Shown here in pieces: positions 11,405 through 16,195 of a DNA stretch of 16,195 nt. The notes beneath the pieces were generated by a model that was not told where the DNA came from, did not search any database, and worked only from the letters and a program-made list of their open reading frames with translations. Source of the stretch: Alphaproteobacteria bacterium (lineage in GTDB: Bacteria; Pseudomonadota; Alphaproteobacteria; Caulobacterales; Caulobacteraceae). Location of the stretch: positions 1 to 16,195 of the forward strand of contig JAGWSE010000047.1 of assembly GCA_028869395.1 (NCBI GenBank), written 5' to 3'. Position 1 is the first letter of the stretch; every line of letters begins with the position of its first letter. A program made the translations under genes and the position numbers.

Positions 11405-12595
11405 ATGCCTCTCGACACGGGCGCCAGCCAGAAGACCTTTCGCTGGGATGATCCGCTGGACCTGGCCTCCCGACTCTCCGAGGAGGAGCGGATGGTGTGG
11501 GAGGCGGCGCACGCCTACGCCCGCGAGAAGCTCCTGCCGCGCGTCGTCTCGGCCTTCGCGGAAGAACGGTTCGACCGCGAGATCATGACCGAGATGGGCG
11601 CGCTTGGCTTCCTGGGCCCCACGCTCCCGGACGACTACGGCTGCGCCGGGGTCAACCACGTGGCCTATGGGCTGATCGCCCGCGAGATCGAGGCGATCGA
11701 TTCGGGCTACCGCTCGGCCATGAGCGTGCAGTCGTCGCTCGTCATGTATCCGATCTACGCGTTCGGCTCGGAGGCGCAGAAGAGGAAGTTTCTGCCCGGC
11801 ATGGCGAAGGGCGAGATCGTGGGCTGCTTCGGCCTGACCGAGGCGGACGGCGGCTCCGATCCCGCCTCGATGCGCACCGTGGCCAAGCCAGCGGCGGGCG
11901 GCTTCACGCTCTCGGGCTCGAAGATGTGGATCACCAACGCGCCTATCGCCGACGTGGCGCTGGTCTGGGCCAAGCTCGACGGCGTCATCCGAGGGTTCCT
12001 GGTGGAGCGCGGCGCCAAGGGCTTCGAGACGCCGAAGATCCAGAACAAGCTGTCACTGCGCGCCTCGGTCACCGGCGAGATCTCGCTCTCTGACGTCTTC
12101 GTGCCGGAAGACATGATGCTGCCGGGCGTCTCCGGGCTTCGGGGGCCATTCTCGTGCCTGAACAAGGCGCGGTACGGGATCGCCTGGGGCGCCATGGGCG
12201 CGGCCGAGTTCTGTTTCCACGCGGCGCGCGATTACGTCGGCACGCGCCAGGTGTTCGGCAAGCCGCTGGCGGCCCGCCAGCTCGTGCAGAAGAAGCTCGC
12301 CGACATGCAGACCGAGATCGCGCTGGGGTTCGAAGGGGCGCTGGCGCTGGGACGGCTGATCGACGAGGGCGCCTGGGTCCCCGAGGCCATCTCGATGATG
12401 AAGCGGAACAACTGCGGCAAGGCGCTGGCCATCGCCCGCGAGGCCCGCGATATCCACGGGGGCAACGGAATTTCCGGCGAGTACCACGTGATGCGCCATG
12501 CGGCGAACCTCGAGACGGTGAATACCTACGAGGGCGCCCACGACGTGCACGCCCTGATCCTCGGGCGCGCGATCACCGGAGAGAACGCGTTCTGA
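11405..12595 (+). CDS. gcdH: Glutaryl-CoA dehydrogenase
   Basis: This FAD enzyme oxidises and decarboxylates glutaryl-CoA to crotonyl-CoA in lysine and tryptophan degradation. The 396-residue length is typical. The sequence carries glutaryl-type signatures: FRWDDPLDL near the N-terminus, EIEAIDSGYRSAMSVQSSLV (94-113) with Arg103 at the position of the human residue that binds the glutaryl carboxylate, GCFGLTEADGGSDP (140-153) and GSKMWITNAPIADVALVWAK (171-190). The catalytic base is E376 in NTYEGAHDVHALILGRAITG. These distinguish it from general acyl-CoA dehydrogenases. GAGGAG lies before the ATG. It follows the PaaG-like gene by 41 bases. Confidence 0.93.
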   Translation: MPLDTGASQKTFRWDDPLDLASRLSEEERMVWEAAHAYAREKLLPRVVSAFAEERFDREIMTEMGALGFLGPTLPDDYGCAGVNHVAYGLIAREIEAIDSGYRSAMSVQSSLVMYPIYAFGSEAQKRKFLPGMAKGEIVGCFGLTEADGGSDPASMRTVAKPAAGGFTLSGSKMWITNAPIADVALVWAKLDGVIRGFLVERGAKGFETPKIQNKLSLRASVTGEISLSDVFVPEDMMLPGVSGLRGPFSCLNKARYGIAWGAMGAAEFCFHAARDYVGTRQVFGKPLAARQLVQKKLADMQTEIALGFEGALALGRLIDEGAWVPEAISMMKRNNCGKALAIAREARDIHGGNGISGEYHVMRHAANLETVNTYEGAHDVHALILGRAITGENAF

Positions 12596-12604
12596 CCACA
12601 ACCT

Positions 12605-12629
12605 GAGGCTGCGCAATAGGTCGCGCCTC
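12605..12629 (+). terminator. Weak hairpin after gcdH
   Basis: GAGGC (12605-12609) and GCG (12611-12613) can pair with CGC (12622-12624) and GCCTC (12625-12629) with one bulged base. No T-tract follows directly. A possible weak terminator. Confidence 0.35.
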
Positions 12630-12689
12630 CACCCAAACCTTGTGTTTACCTGAGTGCGCTATCGGACGGCCCTTGGGTGAGGAACGTCT

Positions 12690-15050
12690 ATGGCGAAGAA
12701 GCGCGCGACCTCCGGCGCGGCCGCGAAGCCAGACATGATCCGCTGGCTGTTCGAGAACAGCAGCGATCTGATGCACGTGGTCCGCGAAGGCGGAGAGTTC
12801 GTGCTGGTCAACCCGGCCTGGGAGCGCCTGACCGGCCTCAGCGAGGCCGAGCTCATCGGCCGTCCCATCGGCGATTTCATCCATCCCGACGACCGGCCCG
12901 GTGTACGCGAACGGGTCGCCGCCAGCCGGCCGGGCGACGTCTTCGAAAGCGAGATCCGTATCCACACCCGGGACGGTGAATGGCGATGGTACCGCGCGCG
13001 CCGACAGATGATGCCCGACGGCCTGCACATCGCAACGATGCGCGAAGCGACCGAGGAGCGGGCGTCGGCCCAGGAGCTGGAGGAGGCGCGGCGAACCCGC
13101 AAGCTGCTGGGTCTGGCCGCCGGCATCGGCGTCTGGTCCTACGAACCCCATGAAGACGCCACCTGGTGGTCCGACGAACTCATCTCGCTTACCGGCTTCA
13201 CGCCTGAACAGGCGGCATCGATCGAGCATTTCACCAGGTGCCTGCATCCGAGTCAGCGCGAGAAGGTCGCCGCCATCCTCGAGCGGGGCGCAGCGACGGG
13301 TGAATCGGCTCAGCTCGAGCATCAGCTGAAGACGCCGCGCGGCTGGCTGACCCTGCGGGCCACCTTCCGCACGGAGGCGCGCGAGGGCGGCACGTTCGCG
13401 CTGAAGGGAATTTCCGAGGACATCACGGAGCTGGCCCAGGCGCGCGACGCTGCGCGCCGTGGCGAGCGGCAGATGCGCAAGGCGCGCGCCGAGGCGCAGG
13501 CGAACGCACGCCGCCTCAAGCTGGCGTTGGAAGCCGCCGAGGCCGGCGTCTACGAGATCGATCACGTCGCCAAGACCTTCTGGGCTTCGCCGGAATTCGA
13601 GAAGATCACCGGCCAGAAGAACGCCACCTACGAAGAGGCCACAGAGCTGCGCTTCCCGGGGTTCCACCCGGATGACCTGGAGCATGTCCGGGCCTCGTTC
13701 CGCGCGCTGCACACGGGTTCGAAGAAGTCCGGTGAGGCTTTCGAGGCGCGCATTGTCCGCCCGGACGGCGAAACGCGCTGGGTTCGCGTCTCCCACCACC
13801 TGAAGGTCGCCCGGAACGGCCGATGGCTGAAGGCCGTGGGCCTGGTGCAGGACTTCGACGCCCGCAAGCGCCAGGAGATCGCGCTTGTGGAGGCCCAGCG
13901 TGCGGCCGAAGCGGCGGCCGAAGCCAAGGCCTCGTTCCTGGCGAACATGAGCCACGAGATCCGCACGCCGATGAACGGCGTGATGGGGGTGCTGCACCTC
14001 CTGAAGAGCGAGCAGCTGACCGAGGATGGGCGGCGCATGCTGGAGGAGGCGCTCTCCTGCGGACAGATGCTGGCCGAGCTGCTCAATGACGTGATCGATT
14101 TCTCGAAGATCGAGGCCGGCCGGCTGGAGCTCGCCTGCGAGCCGGTGGACGCCGGCGCCCTGGTGCAGGGCGTCGCGCGGTTGCTGAGGCCCCAGGCCGA
14201 CGCCAAGGGGCTGGCGCTCGACATCGACCTGGACGCGCGGGTGGGCTGGGTGCGCGCAGATCCGGTGCGGCTGCGCCAGGCGCTCTTCAACCTTATGGGC
14301 AACGCGGTGAAGTTCACCGAGCGCGGCCACGTGAAGATCACCTGCTTCACAGCCCGTCCTGGCGTGCTGCGGTTCGAGGTGGAGGACACCGGCGTGGGCG
14401 TTCCGGCCGAGGCCCAGCCGCGCATCTTCCAGCGCTTCGATCAGGGCGATGCCTCCACCACGCGGAAATTCGGAGGCTCGGGTCTGGGCCTCGCCATCAC
14501 CAAGCGGCTCGCGGAGCTGATGGGCGGCGATGTCGGCTTCACCTCCGCGCCGGGTCGGGGATCGACCTTCTGGCTGGAGATCGCCGCCGAAACCGCGGTG
14601 CCGGAGACCCGGCCGTCGGACGACATTTTGCCGGTGCTGGAAGGCGTGCGGATCCTGGTGGTCGAGGACAACGCCACCAACCGGATGATCGCCTCCAAGC
14701 TCCTCGAAGGGCTTGGCGCGTCAGTCGAGACGGCGGCTGACGGTTATCTCGGGGTCGAGGCGGCCGAGCACGGCGGCTTCGACGTGATCCTGATGGACGT
14801 GCAGATGCCTGGCATCGACGGTCTGGAGGCGGCGCGTCGCATACGTGCGCTCGGCGGGACGGCGGCGGCGACGCCGATCATCGCGCTCACCGCCAACGTC
14901 CTTTCGCACCAGCAGCGTCGATACCTCGACGCGGGCATGGACGGGGTGGTCGGAAAGCCGATATCGCCCGGCGCCCTGATGGCCGAAATCGTCCGCGTGG
15001 CGCAGGCCGCGCCCCCTCACGAGGTGCGGGAGGACGGCGCCGCCGCCTGA
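12690..15050 (+). CDS. Three-PAS hybrid sensor histidine kinase
   Basis: This 786-residue cytoplasmic kinase has no transmembrane segment. Three PAS domains lie at about 16-125 (FENSSDLMHVV...FIHPDD), 138-248 (with SDELISLTGFTPEQ) and 275-392 (with SPEFEKITG and FHPDDLEHV), each ending in a PAC-like strand. A coiled-coil linker precedes HisKA (about 414-480; phospho-acceptor H422 in NMSHEIRTPMNG). The ATPase domain has NLMGNAVKFTERG (N538), EDTGVGV (565-571) and GGSGLGLAI (595-603). A C-terminal receiver (653-770) has E659/D660, phospho-acceptor D703 (ILMDVQMPG) and K756. No Hpt domain is present, so a separate phosphotransferase is needed if the relay continues. The ATG follows a GAGGA. The signal and target are unknown. 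Confidence 0.93.
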   Translation: MAKKRATSGAAAKPDMIRWLFENSSDLMHVVREGGEFVLVNPAWERLTGLSEAELIGRPIGDFIHPDDRPGVRERVAASRPGDVFESEIRIHTRDGEWRWYRARRQMMPDGLHIATMREATEERASAQELEEARRTRKLLGLAAGIGVWSYEPHEDATWWSDELISLTGFTPEQAASIEHFTRCLHPSQREKVAAILERGAATGESAQLEHQLKTPRGWLTLRATFRTEAREGGTFALKGISEDITELAQARDAARRGERQMRKARAEAQANARRLKLALEAAEAGVYEIDHVAKTFWASPEFEKITGQKNATYEEATELRFPGFHPDDLEHVRASFRALHTGSKKSGEAFEARIVRPDGETRWVRVSHHLKVARNGRWLKAVGLVQDFDARKRQEIALVEAQRAAEAAAEAKASFLANMSHEIRTPMNGVMGVLHLLKSEQLTEDGRRMLEEALSCGQMLAELLNDVIDFSKIEAGRLELACEPVDAGALVQGVARLLRPQADAKGLALDIDLDARVGWVRADPVRLRQALFNLMGNAVKFTERGHVKITCFTARPGVLRFEVEDTGVGVPAEAQPRIFQRFDQGDASTTRKFGGSGLGLAITKRLAELMGGDVGFTSAPGRGSTFWLEIAAETAVPETRPSDDILPVLEGVRILVVEDNATNRMIASKLLEGLGASVETAADGYLGVEAAEHGGFDVILMDVQMPGIDGLEAARRIRALGGTAAATPIIALTANVLSHQQRRYLDAGMDGVVGKPISPGALMAEIVRVAQAAPPHEVREDGAAA

Positions 15051-15120
15051 GCCGCGGCCTTCCAACGTCTCGGCGGCCGGTGATACAGCTTGCCGGAAGA
15101 GCGTTCGGGGGAGGTTCAGC

Positions 15121-16195
15121 ATGGCGGAGCTGGCGGCGGAGCGCGTGGTCGCGCCCGTGAAAACCACCTCGCTGAGAACGGTCGTGGCGGCCTCGGCGGC
15201 CGGCACCGCCTTCGAGTGGTACGACTTCTTCGTCTTCGGGAGTCTGACCCAGATCATCTCCCGGACCTTCTTCTCCGGGCTGCCGGACACGGCCGGCTAC
15301 ATCGCCGCATTGGCGCTGTTCGGGGCAGGCTTCCTGTTCCGCCCGATCGGAGCCCTGGTCTTCGGGCGGATCGGCGATCGCCTCGGACGCAAGGGCGCGT
15401 TCCTGGTCACCGTATCGCTGATGGGCGGAGCGACCTTCCTGATCGGGCTGCTGCCGTCCTACGCCGCGGCGGGGATGCTCTCACCGGCGCTCCTCGTGCT
15501 GATGCGGATCGTCCAGGGTTTCGCGCTGGGCGGCGAGTACGGAGGCGCCGCGATCTATGTGGCCGAACACGCGGCCGTGGACGCCCGCGGACGCTCGACC
15601 GGCTGGGTGCAGACCTCGGCGGCCTTCGGCCTGTTCGCCGCGCTGCTGGTGATCCTGATCAGCCGCATCCTCATCGGCCAGGCGTTCGGGTCGACCGCCT
15701 TCGACGCCTGGGGCTGGCGCATCCCCTTCCTGGTCTCGGCCGTGCTGCTGACCACCTCGATCTACATGCGTCTGAAGCTCTCGGAGAGCCCGGAGTTCGT
15801 GCGAATGAAAGCGCGAGGCGAGGAGAGCCAGCATCCGTTCCGCGAGGCCTTCGGCCACTGGCCGAACCTCAAGGTCGTGCTGCTCGCGCTGGTGGCGATC
15901 ATGAGCGCGCAGGGCGCCGTCTGGTACTGCGCCTTCTTCTACACTCAGACGTTCATGGAGAAATTCCTGAAGGTCGCGCCGGCCACCATCAACGCCCTGA
16001 TGATGGTCGTCGTCGCGTTCAGCGCGGTGGGCTACGTCGTGTTCGGCTGGCTGTCCGACCGGATCGGCCGCAAGCCGGTGATGCTGTTCGGCATGACCCT
16101 GATGCTGATCGCCTACTTCCCGGGCTTCCATGGCCTGGCGCGCACCTTGAACCCGGCGCTCGCGGAGGCGGAAGCTGCGGCGCCGGTCACTGTTA
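15121..16195 (+). CDS. MFS metabolite:H+ symporter, 3' end cut by window
   Basis: 358 residues are visible and the frame runs off the end. GTAFEWYDFFVFG (28-40) is the hallmark of the metabolite:H+ symporter family (ProP, KgtP and ShiA relatives). The MFS motif FGRIGDRLGRK occurs after the second helix and recurs as GWLSDRIGRKP after the eighth. RIVQGFALGGEYGGAA marks helix four. About nine or ten transmembrane helices can be seen, so the missing part should hold the last two or three. The substrate is probably an organic acid, amino acid or betaine but cannot be named. GGGGAGG precedes the ATG. It follows the hybrid kinase by 70 bases on the same strand. Confidence 0.9.
   Translation, partial: MAELAAERVVAPVKTTSLRTVVAASAAGTAFEWYDFFVFGSLTQIISRTFFSGLPDTAGYIAALALFGAGFLFRPIGALVFGRIGDRLGRKGAFLVTVSLMGGATFLIGLLPSYAAAGMLSPALLVLMRIVQGFALGGEYGGAAIYVAEHAAVDARGRSTGWVQTSAAFGLFAALLVILISRILIGQAFGSTAFDAWGWRIPFLVSAVLLTTSIYMRLKLSESPEFVRMKARGEESQHPFREAFGHWPNLKVVLLALVAIMSAQGAVWYCAFFYTQTFMEKFLKVAPATINALMMVVVAFSAVGYVVFGWLSDRIGRKPVMLFGMTLMLIAYFPGFHGLARTLNPALAEAEAAAPVTV

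Noticed and set aside
12637..12690. Sigma70 promoter for the hybrid kinase
   Set aside because: TTGTGT and TATCGG resemble -35 and -10 elements, but the spacing is too short and the matches are poor.
12573..14330. Long minus-strand open frame (585 codons)
   Set aside because: It lies antisense to the hybrid kinase, whose PAS, HisKA and ATPase motifs are all intact on the plus strand.
15481..16131. Minus-strand open frame of 216 codons
   Set aside because: It is His/Arg-rich and antisense to the MFS transporter, whose helices and motifs are unmistakable.
1..16195. CRISPR arrays, tRNA or rRNA genes, insertion sequences, prophage genes
   Set aside because: I saw no regularly spaced repeats, no tRNA-like or rRNA stretches, and no transposase or integrase motifs on either strand.

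Overview
The window is high-GC DNA from an alphaproteobacterium, most likely a Caulobacterales member (Caulobacter or Phenylobacterium type). The evidence is the set of alphaproteobacterial signature regulators PhyR, NepR, EcfG, a HisKA_2 kinase and ChpT, in an order that matches my recollection of the Caulobacter crescentus sigT/phyR neighbourhood. There are no rRNAs, tRNAs, CRISPR arrays or insertion sequences. A gene runs off each end of the window.

Positions 1-3416 hold small envelope genes around a partial diacylglycerol-kinase-like gene: a single-pass membrane protein, a Gly-zipper lipoprotein, an OmpA-like lipoprotein, two tandem small membrane proteins and a DUF1328 protein. Several sit behind near-perfect general-stress (EcfG) promoters. 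A 416-base gap (2230-2645) is rich in hairpins and palindromes and carries a consensus DnaA box.

Positions 3521-7270 are the core general stress response locus. phyR (minus) is divergent from nepR-ecfG-phyK (plus), followed by an entericidin gene. In the known pathway, the kinase controls phosphorylation of PhyR. PhyR~P then binds NepR and frees EcfG, which transcribes GGAAC-N16/17-CGTT promoters. I find seven exact matches to this promoter in about 5.8 kb, all placed upstream of genes and including both sides of the phyR/nepR gap, so the locus appears autoregulated and surrounded by its own regulon.

Positions 7331-9229 (minus) hold chpT, a CheY-like receiver and a divergent CheR. ChpT is the phosphotransferase from CckA to CtrA and CpdR, so a cell-cycle relay component sits directly beside the stress locus.

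Positions 9328-16195 are metabolic and signalling genes: cysQ, a small membrane protein, a crotonase-fold enzyme with PaaG-like active-site residues paired with glutaryl-CoA dehydrogenase, a three-PAS hybrid histidine kinase, and a truncated MFS metabolite:H+ symporter. A Fur-like box lies upstream of the crotonase gene.

The system itself (PhyR-NepR-EcfG) is known. The less described parts are the dense cluster of EcfG-driven small envelope proteins, the overlap of the nepR start region with its promoter, and the structured intergenic island at 2277-2598.
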